25,049 nucleotides of DNA, taken from Anaerolineales bacterium (GTDB lineage: Bacteria; Chloroflexota; Anaerolineae; Anaerolineales; UBA4823). Positions 15,354 through 22,158 of this stretch are shown here, piece after piece. The position numbers and the translations under genes are program-made. The DNA is taken from NCBI GenBank assembly GCA_016932955.1, contig JAFGBV010000082.1, positions 1 to 25,049 on the forward strand, written 5' to 3'. The notes under the pieces are model-generated. The model did no database searches and had not been told where the DNA came from. It saw nothing but the letters and a program-made list of their open reading frames with translations. Every line of letters begins with the position of its first letter. The first letter of the stretch is position 1.

Positions 15354-16094
15354 CTAGGCTACGTACTGCCAAGGGCAGAGCTGCCGTTCCAGCCAATCCA
15401 CAGTGAAGTATAGCCCCAGCCCCAGCAGGCTCATGGCAACGATCCCGGCGTACATCGCCGGGTAGTCAAATAACGTGCTGCCGTTGTAGAAAATGTAATA
15501 CCCCAGCCCTTTCTGCGTAGCGATCATCTCCGCCACGTACAGAACAGCCACAGCCGTCCCCACCGATTGGCGCAGTGCGGTCAGCACCGCTGGCAGGCTG
15601 GCTGGCAGGTACACAAAGCGGAACAGCGCCCGCCGCCCTGCGCCAAGGCTGCGCACCGATTGGATTAGCTCCGGGCGCAGCGCCGCTGCCTGATCGCGCA
15701 CTAATACCAGCACCTGGAAGAACAGGATCAGAAAAATGATGGCGATCTTTGCCGCGTCGCCCAATCCCAGGAATAGCATCAGCACCGGTAAGAAAACCAC
15801 CTTGGGGATCGGATAGAGCAGGTATAGCAAGGGAGAAAAGATGCGGTTCAATCGCTTCGATTGCCCCAGCACCAGCCCGGCAGGTGCTGCGAGAGCAACC
15901 GAAAGCGCCGTGCTCGCTACCACCCGCCAAAGGCTGGCGAGGAAATGCGCTGGCAGATCCTTGCCCAATTCGCGCCCCAGCGCCTCGCCCACTGCCAGCG
16001 GCGAGGGCAAGATCGGGCGTTGCACAATCCATACCCCAACCTGCCACAGTGCAAGAAGGGCAAGCAGGCCAAAGAAAAGTTCCCGGCGTTTCAT
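15354..16094 (-). CDS. ABC transporter permease (SsuC/TauC/ThiX class)
   Basis: Inner-membrane channel subunit of an importer, 246 residues with about six helices. The helix set starts with ELFFGLLALLALWQVGVW. The coupling region that touches the ATPase is near residues 140-165 (SVRSLGAGRRALFRFVYLPA), a good match to the EAA loop of the nitrate/sulfonate/taurine family. The N-terminal ILPSPLAVGEAL is also typical of this family. It is the last gene of the three-gene transporter operon, 16 bases after the ATPase, and ends 14 bases from the convergent Gre-like gene. The substrate could be a sulfonate, an aromatic compound or a vitamin precursor such as hydroxymethylpyrimidine or riboflavin; sequence alone does not decide. 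Confidence 0.92.
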   Translation of the reverse strand: MKRRELFFGLLALLALWQVGVWIVQRPILPSPLAVGEALGRELGKDLPAHFLASLWRVVASTALSVALAAPAGLVLGQSKRLNRIFSPLLYLLYPIPKVVFLPVLMLFLGLGDAAKIAIIFLILFFQVLVLVRDQAAALRPELIQSVRSLGAGRRALFRFVYLPASLPAVLTALRQSVGTAVAVLYVAEMIATQKGLGYYIFYNGSTLFDYPAMYAGIVAMSLLGLGLYFTVDWLERQLCPWQYVA

Positions 16095-16110
16095 CCGCTA
16101 TTTCTCTTCT

Positions 16111-16866
16111 TTAACTCAGCCGCAGGCGCAGCTCGCGGCACATTGATAAATAGGCTGCGCTGTTGCGAAAATCCGGCATTCCCGCCCCTGGATTCTCAAT
16201 CACCAACGGCGCAGTGTTGGGCGGCTGGCCCAGCAGCAGGATCCGTCGCCCCAGAAAAGCCGCTTCTTCAATCGCATGGGTGACGATCAGCAGAGTCAGG
16301 TTTTGCTCCCCTTGCAGTTCCAGCGTCAGGCTTTGCAGGCTTTCGCGCGTGGGGGCATCCAGCGATGAGAATGGCTCATCCATCAGCAACAGATCGGGGC
16401 GCAAGGCCAGTGTTCGGGCGATGGCTGTGCGTTGTCTCTGCCCTCCGGAGAGCTGCGCCGGGTATTGATCTGCCAGGTCGGCAATGCCCAGCCGCTCCAG
16501 CCAGGGCTGCACATCCGCCTCAGGCGTATAATCACGCGGCGCATGGGTGCCATCTGGACCGTAGAAATTGCGCACACACAAGCCCAGTGCGGCGTTCTGG
16601 CGTACAGTGGCCCAAGGCAGCAGGCCATATTCCTGCAAGATCAGCCCGCTGTGCGGGCGCGGCCGCTTGAGCACCTGCCCATCGATGCGCACCACCCCCG
16701 CACTCGGAAATCGCAACCCTGCTAGCAGGTAGAGCAGTGTGGTTTTTCCGCATCCTGAAGGCCCCAGCACAGCCCAGGCTTCCCCACGCCCAGCCTGCCA
16801 GGTGAAATTCTGGAAAACCGGCGCGGCGTGCGGGTGCGAGAACGTCACAAGCTCAAAGTCGATCAT
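16111..16866 (-). CDS. ABC transporter ATPase (SsuB/TauB/ThiZ class)
   Basis: Powers the importer by ATP hydrolysis at the cytoplasmic face. It has 251 residues. Walker A is GPSGCGKTTL at about 34-43, the Q-loop lies in ILQEYGLLPW, the signature is LSGGQRQRTAIA near 139-150, Walker B is LLLMDEPFSSLD near 159-170, and the switch His is in VTHAIEEA. All catalytic residues are present. An insertion of about ten residues with NFYGPDGTHAPRD separates the Q-loop from the signature; it is a little longer than usual. The ATG at 16864-16866 has AAGGAA upstream. It lies 15 bases after the binding-protein gene and 16 before the permease gene. Confidence 0.94.
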   Translation of the reverse strand: MIDFELVTFSHPHAAPVFQNFTWQAGRGEAWAVLGPSGCGKTTLLYLLAGLRFPSAGVVRIDGQVLKRPRPHSGLILQEYGLLPWATVRQNAALGLCVRNFYGPDGTHAPRDYTPEADVQPWLERLGIADLADQYPAQLSGGQRQRTAIARTLALRPDLLLMDEPFSSLDAPTRESLQSLTLELQGEQNLTLLIVTHAIEEAAFLGRRILLLGQPPNTAPLVIENPGAGMPDFRNSAAYLSMCRELRLRLS

Positions 16867-16881
16867 CTTATTCCTTGCTGA

Positions 16882-17835
16882 TCAGGGCAGGTACGCATCC
16901 GTGACTGAATCGGCGTAGGAAATCTCCGTCGAAACCAGGCCGTTCTCCTGCGCCCACGCCATTACATCATCCCACTGCGCCTGGCTGGGGATACCTGCGC
17001 TGGGGAAGGGCTTGATCACATAGCTGTCTCCCAGCGCCTCGGGCACCAGCTTCTGTGCCACCAGCAGATCCGTCCAGCGCGCCGGATCAGCATTGATCAA
17101 CTCCACTGCCTCCTCGATTGCCGCCAGGAAGCCGCGTATCGCCTGCGGATGGGCTTCGATCACCTCTTTGCGGAAGGTGATCGTGCTGAAAGAATAATCC
17201 GGATGGATGGAGTCGCCCAGGACGATCTGCGCGCCCTGCTGTTCTGCCAGGAAGGTCAGAGGATCGGGCAGCATGCCCGCGGCGAGCTCGCCCGAAGCCA
17301 GCAGAGCCATGCGATCAGAGATCATGGGTACGGCGATCGTCTCAATCTCCTGCTCGCTGAACCCCTCTGCTTGTAGAAGCCGGTCGGTCAGGTATTCGAT
17401 CACCGTTCCCTGAGAGATGCCGATCTGCGCCCCACGCAGCCCGTTCACATCTGTAATCCCGCTCTCTGCAGATGCAAGGATGTGGAAAAGTGGTGCCTCT
17501 GCTGTTGCCACGCGCGCATAGCGCACCGATTGCACCTGGATGGCATCCTTGTTGTACAGGATGGTTGAAAGCAGCTCGTTGATCATGCCATCCGCCTGTC
17601 CCGCACTGATGATCTGGTCGCGTTCTGGGGCAGAGCCAGCCGTGATCAGCTCAACGGTAATGTTCTGTTCTTCAAATAGCCCTTCCTGCTGGGCAATATA
17701 CATTGGCAGCGCTTCCAGGATGGGCAGCACCACAAAGCGCAGCGTCACTGGCCCGCTGGGTATGGCGGTTGTACAGCCGCTGATCAGCACGGCGCATATA
17801 AAGAATAAGGCTAAGAATCGAACGAGTTTCATCAT
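16882..17835 (-). CDS. ABC transporter substrate-binding lipoprotein (NMT1/THI5-like)
   Basis: Captures the solute outside the membrane for the transporter encoded next. From the chosen ATG (17833-17835) it has 317 residues. The signal ends in the lipobox LISGC with C21, so it is lipid-anchored. The fold begins TLRFVVLPILEALPMYIAQQEGLFEEQNITVELI, which in shorter form (PMYIAQQEGLF) is the typical start of NMT1/THI5, SsuA and TauA binding proteins. A longer frame to 17964 was rejected because it passes through the promoter and ribosome site (GGAG). The ligand is not clear: options are sulfonates, pyrimidine thiamine precursors or riboflavin. A strong TATAAT lies about 95 bases upstream. Its promoter overlaps that of the divergent Roadblock operon. 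Confidence 0.92.
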   Translation of the reverse strand: MMKLVRFLALFFICAVLISGCTTAIPSGPVTLRFVVLPILEALPMYIAQQEGLFEEQNITVELITAGSAPERDQIISAGQADGMINELLSTILYNKDAIQVQSVRYARVATAEAPLFHILASAESGITDVNGLRGAQIGISQGTVIEYLTDRLLQAEGFSEQEIETIAVPMISDRMALLASGELAAGMLPDPLTFLAEQQGAQIVLGDSIHPDYSFSTITFRKEVIEAHPQAIRGFLAAIEEAVELINADPARWTDLLVAQKLVPEALGDSYVIKPFPSAGIPSQAQWDDVMAWAQENGLVSTEISYADSVTDAYLP

Positions 17836-17896
17836 TTCTTGCTCCAATAAGAGATGGTAATAACATAGAAGGGTGTTTTTTCGTAAGCGCCCCTCT

Positions 17897-17932
17897 TGCT
17901 CTGCTTGTTGCAGCCTTGCCAGAGCAGGCAAG
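17897..17932 (-). promoter_or_regulatory. Overlapping inverted repeats at the start of the transporter transcript
   Basis: Two pairs compete for the same bases. CTTGCC and GGCAAG (17915-17920, 17927-17932) flank six bases directly downstream of the -10 box. TGCTCTG and CAGAGCA (17897-17903, 17920-17926) flank sixteen bases. If transcription starts near 17926, only the second could form in RNA, as a hairpin at the very 5' end; the first would then be a DNA site at the start point. Confidence 0.4.
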
Positions 17933-17941
17933 ATTATAGCA
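17933..17941 (-). promoter_or_regulatory. Extended -10 promoter of the ABC transporter operon
   Basis: On the minus strand TGC directly precedes a perfect TATAAT (17938-17933), an extended -10 element, which can work without a good -35; none is seen at the right distance. It lies back-to-back with the Roadblock promoter, whose -35 begins 12 bases away. Confidence 0.55.
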
Positions 17942-17949
17942 CGTTTTGC

Positions 17950-17978
17950 TTGACACATTCCCAACCCTATTCTAAAAT
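17950..17978 (+). promoter_or_regulatory. Strong sigma-70-type promoter of Roadblock-V4R-receiver operon
   Basis: A perfect TTGACA (17950-17955) and TAAAAT (17973-17978) are 17 bases apart. Start of transcription would be near 17985, giving a leader of about 93 bases before the first gene. The -10 box lies inside a small inverted repeat, CTATT and AATAG at 17967-17980. The leader holds two short stems (CCCCC with GGGGG at 18003-18019, and AGGTT with AACCT at 18021-18040). Confidence 0.7.
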
Positions 17979-18077
17979 AGTATCACGTTGGGTGCCATAT
18001 CACCCCCTGAGATGGGGGGCAGGTTATTGTTACCGAACCTTGCACATGGCCAATCGAAGATACTCAGGAGTAATGCC

Positions 18078-18449
18078 TTGACTAAATCACGCTCCCAGAT
18101 GATGGTTGAACGGTTGCGAGATCTTCAGGCTTCCTCACCAGATATTGAGGCATCGGCAGTCGTCAGCGTGGATGGTCTGACGATCGCTTCTGCACTCCCG
18201 CAAGGGGTTGAGGAAGACCGTGTAGCGGCAATGTCAGCGGCCATGCTCTCCCTGGGCGAGCGAATTGCTTCAGAACTCGGTCGTGGTTCGCTGGACCAGG
18301 TTTATATCAAGGGTGAGAACGGTTACGTTGTGCTCATGTCGGTTGGAGAAGAAGCAGTACTCACGGCGCTTGCCCGTGAGCAAGCCAAACTTGGCCTGAT
18401 CTTCCTCGACATGCGTCGGGCAGCCGAAGCGCTCGCCAAGTTAATTTAG
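18078..18449 (+). CDS. Roadblock/LC7-domain protein (MglB-like)
   Basis: A 123-residue single-domain protein. Roadblock/LC7 proteins bind and control small Ras-like GTPases, as MglB does for MglA, or act as scaffolds. The fold is seen as an N-terminal helix (MMVERLRDLQA), the strand ASAVVSVDGLTIASALP, the long helix DRVAAMSAAMLSLGERIASEL, the strands DQVYIKGENGYVVLMSVG and EEAVLTALA, and a C-terminal helix. I start it at the TTG at 18078-18080, seven bases after AGGAG (18066-18070); the next ATG at 18099 would lose part of the first helix but remains possible. It opens an operon with the V4R gene 14 bases on. No MglA-type GTPase gene is in the window, so its partner must be elsewhere. Confidence 0.9.
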   Translation: MTKSRSQMMVERLRDLQASSPDIEASAVVSVDGLTIASALPQGVEEDRVAAMSAAMLSLGERIASELGRGSLDQVYIKGENGYVVLMSVGEEAVLTALAREQAKLGLIFLDMRRAAEALAKLI

Positions 18450-18463
18450 ACTGGTGAAGAACA

Positions 18464-19099
18464 ATGGAACCTATCCCGAAAAGTGGCTTATACTACGCAA
18501 ACAAGATTGTTTTAATCACACTCAAGGCGCTTGAAGATGTGATGGGGAAGAATGGCTTGAATGCCATTCTGAACCTTGCCCATCTGCCGCACCTCATCGA
18601 TTCTTATCCGCCCGATAACCTGGCCAAAGAATTTGATTTTGCCGATTTCACTGCCATCCAAATTGCACTGGAGGAAATGTATGGCCCGCGCGGCGGGCGC
18701 GGTCTGGCTCTACGCACTGGAAGAGCCGCGTTCAACGATGCACTGCGTAATTTCGGCGCCCTTGCTGGTGCCAGCGACCTGGCCTTCAAAGTTCTCCCCA
18801 TGCAAACCAAGTTGCGCATTGGCGTGCCAGCCATGGCGCGCATCTTCAGCCAGATCAGCGACCAATACTCCACTGTAGAAGAAACAGACAACGAATTCAT
18901 CTACACGATCCACAGATGCCCCCAGTGTTGGGGTCGCAAAGGGCTGGATAAGCCTGTTTGCTTCATGGGTGCCGGCTTGCTGCAAGAAGGGTTGAAGTGG
19001 GTCTCGGGCGGTAGTGAGTTCCGTGTCAACGAGTCCAAATGTATCGCCATGGGCGACGACGTTTGCGAATACACGATTCAGAAGACGCCAATCTCATAG
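18464..19099 (+). CDS. V4R (4-vinyl reductase) domain protein
   Basis: A 211-residue protein with a V4R domain in its C-terminal two thirds. V4R domains are cytoplasmic small-molecule or hydrocarbon-binding sensors related to BchJ and archaeal TRAPP-like proteins. The Cys-rich signature is present: C152 and C155 in HRCPQCWGR, C166 in KPVCFMGAG, C193 in ESKC and C201 in DDVCEYTI; these may bind metal or a cofactor. The N-terminal 60 residues are helical and not assigned. No output domain is fused, so it presumably acts through the Roadblock protein or the receiver on either side. The ATG at 18464 begins 14 bases after the Roadblock stop. The domain call is firm; the ligand is unknown. Confidence 0.87.
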   Translation: MEPIPKSGLYYANKIVLITLKALEDVMGKNGLNAILNLAHLPHLIDSYPPDNLAKEFDFADFTAIQIALEEMYGPRGGRGLALRTGRAAFNDALRNFGALAGASDLAFKVLPMQTKLRIGVPAMARIFSQISDQYSTVEETDNEFIYTIHRCPQCWGRKGLDKPVCFMGAGLLQEGLKWVSGGSEFRVNESKCIAMGDDVCEYTIQKTPIS

Positions 19100-19108
19100 G
19101 AAACACCC

Positions 19109-19963
19109 GTGTCCGAAGAAAAACCTGTCATTTTGGTGGTCGAAGACGACCTGGACGTGGCAGAGATGCTGAATGCCTATTTTAAAGTCCAGGGCTATGA
19201 AGTCCAAACCGTCAATTGGGGCGAAGATGCTGTGCGTGCCTGCCAGTCCCATCCCCCTGACTTGGTGATCCTCGATATCCGCCTGCCTGATATCGACGGT
19301 TTTGAGGTTGCCTATCGCTTGCGTAACAGCCGCCGCACCAAGGAAATCCCGATTATATTCCTCACCGAAAAACGCGCCCGCTCCGATCGCCTGCAAGGCC
19401 TGCACCTTGGTGCTGATGATTACATCACCAAGCCCTTCGATGTCCAGGAATTGCGCCTTCGTGTGCGCAATGCCTTGCGCCGTTCTTCTCAGGGCACTCT
19501 CACTAACCCCGTCACCAACCTGCCAGAGGGTGCCATTGTTGATGAAAAACTGGAAGAGTGTGTGCAAAAAACCGATTGGGCGATGATCTTTGTTGCAGTG
19601 CGCAACCTGGAGAAATTCCGCGAGGTGTATGGCTTTGTAGCTGCCGATGATGTGCTGCGTGCTATCAGTCTGATGGTACACAATGCCGTACGCGAGCTGG
19701 GCAATCCCAGCGACTTCGTTGGTCACTTCGCCACCGATGCCTTTTTCATTGTCACCTCCTCGGCGATGCTCCCCACCCTCAGTGAGCGCATCCAGTTGCG
19801 CCTGGAGCAATCGTTGGATTACTTCTATCCGCTTAAAGATCGCGATCGTAAGGATTTACGTGGAGGCCGCCTGGCAGTTCAGGTGCGCCAGATGACAGCC
19901 AGCCAGGGGCCTTTTACCGACCTGGAGGCGTTGCGCACCAGGATTACCAGCCAGATATCTTAA
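19109..19963 (+). CDS. Response regulator with degenerate GGDEF-like output domain
   Basis: A 284-residue two-domain protein. The receiver domain (about 7-122) is complete: acidic pocket E12, D13 and D14, phospho-acceptor D56 in LVILDIRLPD, T86 and K108 in ITKPF, so it can probably be phosphorylated. The C-terminal part (about 132-284) looks like a GGDEF domain: NPVTNLPEG stands where DPLTGLPN is usual and FATDAFFIV where the GGDEF site is expected, so A208, T209, D210, A211, F212 replace Gly-Gly-Asp-Glu-Phe. It should not make c-di-GMP but may bind a ligand or partner. The GTG start at 19109 has a weak GGA nearby and lies nine bases after the V4R stop. No histidine kinase is adjacent. A terminator follows. 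Confidence 0.88.
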   Translation: MSEEKPVILVVEDDLDVAEMLNAYFKVQGYEVQTVNWGEDAVRACQSHPPDLVILDIRLPDIDGFEVAYRLRNSRRTKEIPIIFLTEKRARSDRLQGLHLGADDYITKPFDVQELRLRVRNALRRSSQGTLTNPVTNLPEGAIVDEKLEECVQKTDWAMIFVAVRNLEKFREVYGFVAADDVLRAISLMVHNAVRELGNPSDFVGHFATDAFFIVTSSAMLPTLSERIQLRLEQSLDYFYPLKDRDRKDLRGGRLAVQVRQMTASQGPFTDLEALRTRITSQIS

Positions 19964-19997
19964 CCAGACCACCCATCGGGAGCCTCCATCCAGGCAA

Positions 19998-20033
19998 GCG
20001 GATGACCTGCAACGACTGGTCTCCGCTTTTTTT
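19998..20033 (+). terminator. Rho-independent terminator after the Roadblock operon
   Basis: GCGGA plus GACC (19998-20007, one T bulged) pairs with GGTC plus TCCGC (20018-20026) around a ten-base loop, followed at once by seven T (20027-20033). It ends the Roadblock-V4R-receiver operon 35 bases after its last stop. Confidence 0.8.
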
Positions 20034-20053
20034 GCCCCCACCGTTCAGAGTCA

Positions 20054-21343
20054 ATGACTTCTCAAACCATTCAACCCTCTTACCCCCACCTGCGTTGGAA
20101 CCTGCGCAACCTGTATTGGGATGTGTTCTGGTTTGGCATCCTGGCAGGAAGCAGCATGGCTTTTTTGGCCGTTTACGCCACGCGCCTGGGGGCATCCAGC
20201 CTGCAAATTGGCTTGCTCAGCGCCGGGACGGCAGTGATCAATCTTCTCTTTACCCTTCCCGTTGGACGCTGGCTGGAAGGCCGCCCCCTCGTGCGTGCCT
20301 CCTTCCGCTCCTCGGTGTGGCATCGTTTGGGCTACGTGGTTTTAGTGGCCCTCCCCTGGGTGCTGAATGAGCGCTCCCAGGTGTGGGGAATCGTTTGGAT
20401 CACCCTCATCATGTCCATTCCAGGCACTCTGCTGGCTATTTCCTTCAATTCCATGTTTGCCGAAGTGGTGCCGGGAGAATGGCGCGCCCGCGCCGTCGGT
20501 TGGCGCAATGCTCTGGTAGGTGTCACCGTCACCGTCTCCACCCTGGTCAGCGGATGGATCCTGGACAAGGTCACCTTCCCCGTTAATTATCAGATCGTCT
20601 TTGTCCTTGGTGGGGTTGGCGCGATGATGTCCAGCTACCACCTCGGCCGCATTCGTCCCCCTGTAGAGCTTTCCGTCGAAAGCCCCGCCCCAGCACAGAA
20701 GACCTGCCCCGGTGTACTTGCCTGGCTCAAAGCCTTTCCCCGCCTCACCTGGCAGGGCCTGATTTCCCGCCGCAGCGAGAAATCCCTCCTGCGCCTGGAC
20801 GTGCTGCGCGGCCCCTTTGGGCTCTTCCTCCTGGCCTATCTCTCCTTTTACACCTTCCAGTACTTTGGCTTGCCCATCTTTCCCATCTTCTACGTACGCG
20901 AGTTGGGCCTGAGCGATGGCATAATCAGCATTGGCAGCGCTCTCTTCCATGCCACCATGGTTCTTGTCTCGCTGGTATTTAACCGCCTAAGCGCTCGCTT
21001 TGGCTACCGCCGCCTGCTTATCGTAGGCGCACTCACCTTTGGTCAATATTCCCTCTTGCTTGGCCTTGCCCAGGATGAGTGGCTGTATTATGTCGCCTGC
21101 GTCATCGGCGGTGTGATCTTCGGCTTTCTCAACGGTGCGATGCTCAACCGCCTGATGGAACGCACCCCCGTTGACGACCGCCCCGCCCACATGGCATTGC
21201 ACAACCTGGCGCTGAACCTGGGTATCCTCGCCGGCTCGCTGATTGGCCCTACCCTTGCTGATTGGATCGGCCTGCGCCCCGCGCTCTACCTCACTGCGGG
21301 TCTGCGTTTCCTATCCGGCATCCTCATGATCCTCTTTGCTTAA
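20054..21343 (+). CDS. Major facilitator superfamily transporter
   Basis: A 429-residue membrane protein with about twelve hydrophobic helices and a charged central loop (near 210-255), the usual MFS layout. The N-terminus (LRWNLRNLYWDVFWFGILAG) and helix-2 region with LGASSLQIGLLSAGTAVINL are typical of a poorly characterised MFS subgroup common in Chloroflexota; the LPVGRWLEGR segment stands at the MFS motif A position after helix 2. The substrate is not readable. The ATG at 20054 has only a weak AGAG upstream, and the gene lies after the terminator of the signalling operon, so it needs its own promoter, which I cannot identify in the short gap. Its last 33 bases overlap the end of the convergent rsmA gene. 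Confidence 0.88.
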   Translation: MTSQTIQPSYPHLRWNLRNLYWDVFWFGILAGSSMAFLAVYATRLGASSLQIGLLSAGTAVINLLFTLPVGRWLEGRPLVRASFRSSVWHRLGYVVLVALPWVLNERSQVWGIVWITLIMSIPGTLLAISFNSMFAEVVPGEWRARAVGWRNALVGVTVTVSTLVSGWILDKVTFPVNYQIVFVLGGVGAMMSSYHLGRIRPPVELSVESPAPAQKTCPGVLAWLKAFPRLTWQGLISRRSEKSLLRLDVLRGPFGLFLLAYLSFYTFQYFGLPIFPIFYVRELGLSDGIISIGSALFHATMVLVSLVFNRLSARFGYRRLLIVGALTFGQYSLLLGLAQDEWLYYVACVIGGVIFGFLNGAMLNRLMERTPVDDRPAHMALHNLALNLGILAGSLIGPTLADWIGLRPALYLTAGLRFLSGILMILFA

Positions 21344-22150
21344 TATTTTCCCCCACTCTTCAATCGAGAGCGTTTCCGCCCGCCGCATTGCATCGATACC
21401 TGCCCTCGCCAGCAGCACCTCCACCGCCTGTGGTTTCATCCCCAACCCACCCGCCAGCGCATTGCGCAGGGTTTTGCGCTTCTGGCTGAACCCCGCTTTG
21501 ATCAGGCGGAAGAACCTGTCCAGCAGCTTCATAGGGATCAGCGGCTGCTCATAGAGATTCACGTGGATAATCGCTGAATCCACCTTCGGAGAAGGATAGA
21601 ATGCCCCCGCCTGGATGATCCCCACAATCTGCGGCTGCCCATATACCTGCACGCTCAGCGCCAGAAGGCTCATCTCTCCGGGAGCGGCACAGATGCGCTC
21701 TGCCACTTCTCGCTGCACCGTCAGCACCAGGCGCTGCGGCGGCTTGCGCGCTTCCAGCAGGTGGCGGATGAGCGCGGAGGTAATGTAATAAGGAATGTTG
21801 GCTACCACCAGGTAATCTTCGCCCTCTGTCAGCTCCGCTGGGTCCAGCGCCATGATATCCCCCCGCACTATGCGCACGTTGTCGCAGCCGGTGAGCGCCT
21901 CCATCAGCGGCGGGATCAGGTCACCGTCCAGCTCCACCGCCGTCACCTGCCGCGCCCGCGCCGCAAGCAGCACCGTCAGGCTGCCCAGTCCCGCGCCGAT
22001 CTCCAATACCCGATCCCCCGGCAGGATATGCGCTGCCTCTGCCACCCGCTGCAAAGCGTGGTTATCGATCAGGAAATTCTGCCCCAGGCGCTTATCGGGG
22101 CGCAGGCCGTAACGCTGTAAGAGATCAGGAATGTTGGGCGGCTGCAGCAT
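21311..22150 (-). CDS. rsmA: 16S rRNA A1518/A1519 N6-dimethyltransferase
   Basis: Dimethylates two adjacent adenines in the 3'-terminal loop of 16S rRNA late in small-subunit assembly, using S-adenosylmethionine. From the ATG at 22148-22150 it has 279 residues. LGQNFLID is near 22-29, the SAM-binding motif I VLEIGAGLGSL near 50-60, and the catalytic motif IV NIPYYITSALI near 119-129. The C-terminal helical domain is complete. A longer in-frame start at 22198 was rejected because it would overlap the end of the upstream gene and lacks support; a GAGG site lies upstream of the chosen ATG. It follows the YabE-like gene by eight bases, an arrangement also known in Bacillus and, as rpfB-ksgA, in actinobacteria. 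Confidence 0.95.
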   Translation of the reverse strand: MLQPPNIPDLLQRYGLRPDKRLGQNFLIDNHALQRVAEAAHILPGDRVLEIGAGLGSLTVLLAARARQVTAVELDGDLIPPLMEALTGCDNVRIVRGDIMALDPAELTEGEDYLVVANIPYYITSALIRHLLEARKPPQRLVLTVQREVAERICAAPGEMSLLALSVQVYGQPQIVGIIQAGAFYPSPKVDSAIIHVNLYEQPLIPMKLLDRFFRLIKAGFSQKRKTLRNALAGGLGMKPQAVEVLLARAGIDAMRRAETLSIEEWGKILSKEDHEDAG

Positions 22151-22158
22151 ACACGGCC

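Noticed and set aside
17897..17932. H-type pseudoknot in the transporter leader
   Set aside because: The six-base loop of the CTTGCC/GGCAAG hairpin is complementary to a downstream stretch, but the first arm lies directly after the -10 box and would not be transcribed if the start is about seven bases on. The first loop would also have no bases to cross the groove.
17836..17964. Longer N-terminus of the substrate-binding protein
   Set aside because: It would put 43 residues before a clear lipoprotein signal and cover the promoter and ribosome site.
17985..18077. TPP-riboswitch-like words (GGTGCC, CTGAGA, GAACCT) in the Roadblock operon leader
   Set aside because: The words are present in the right order, but the P3 stem does not pair, the later TAATGCC-GCG block is absent or misplaced, and the leader points away from the transporter that could carry a thiamine precursor. 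A chance match is more likely; a covariance-model search would decide.
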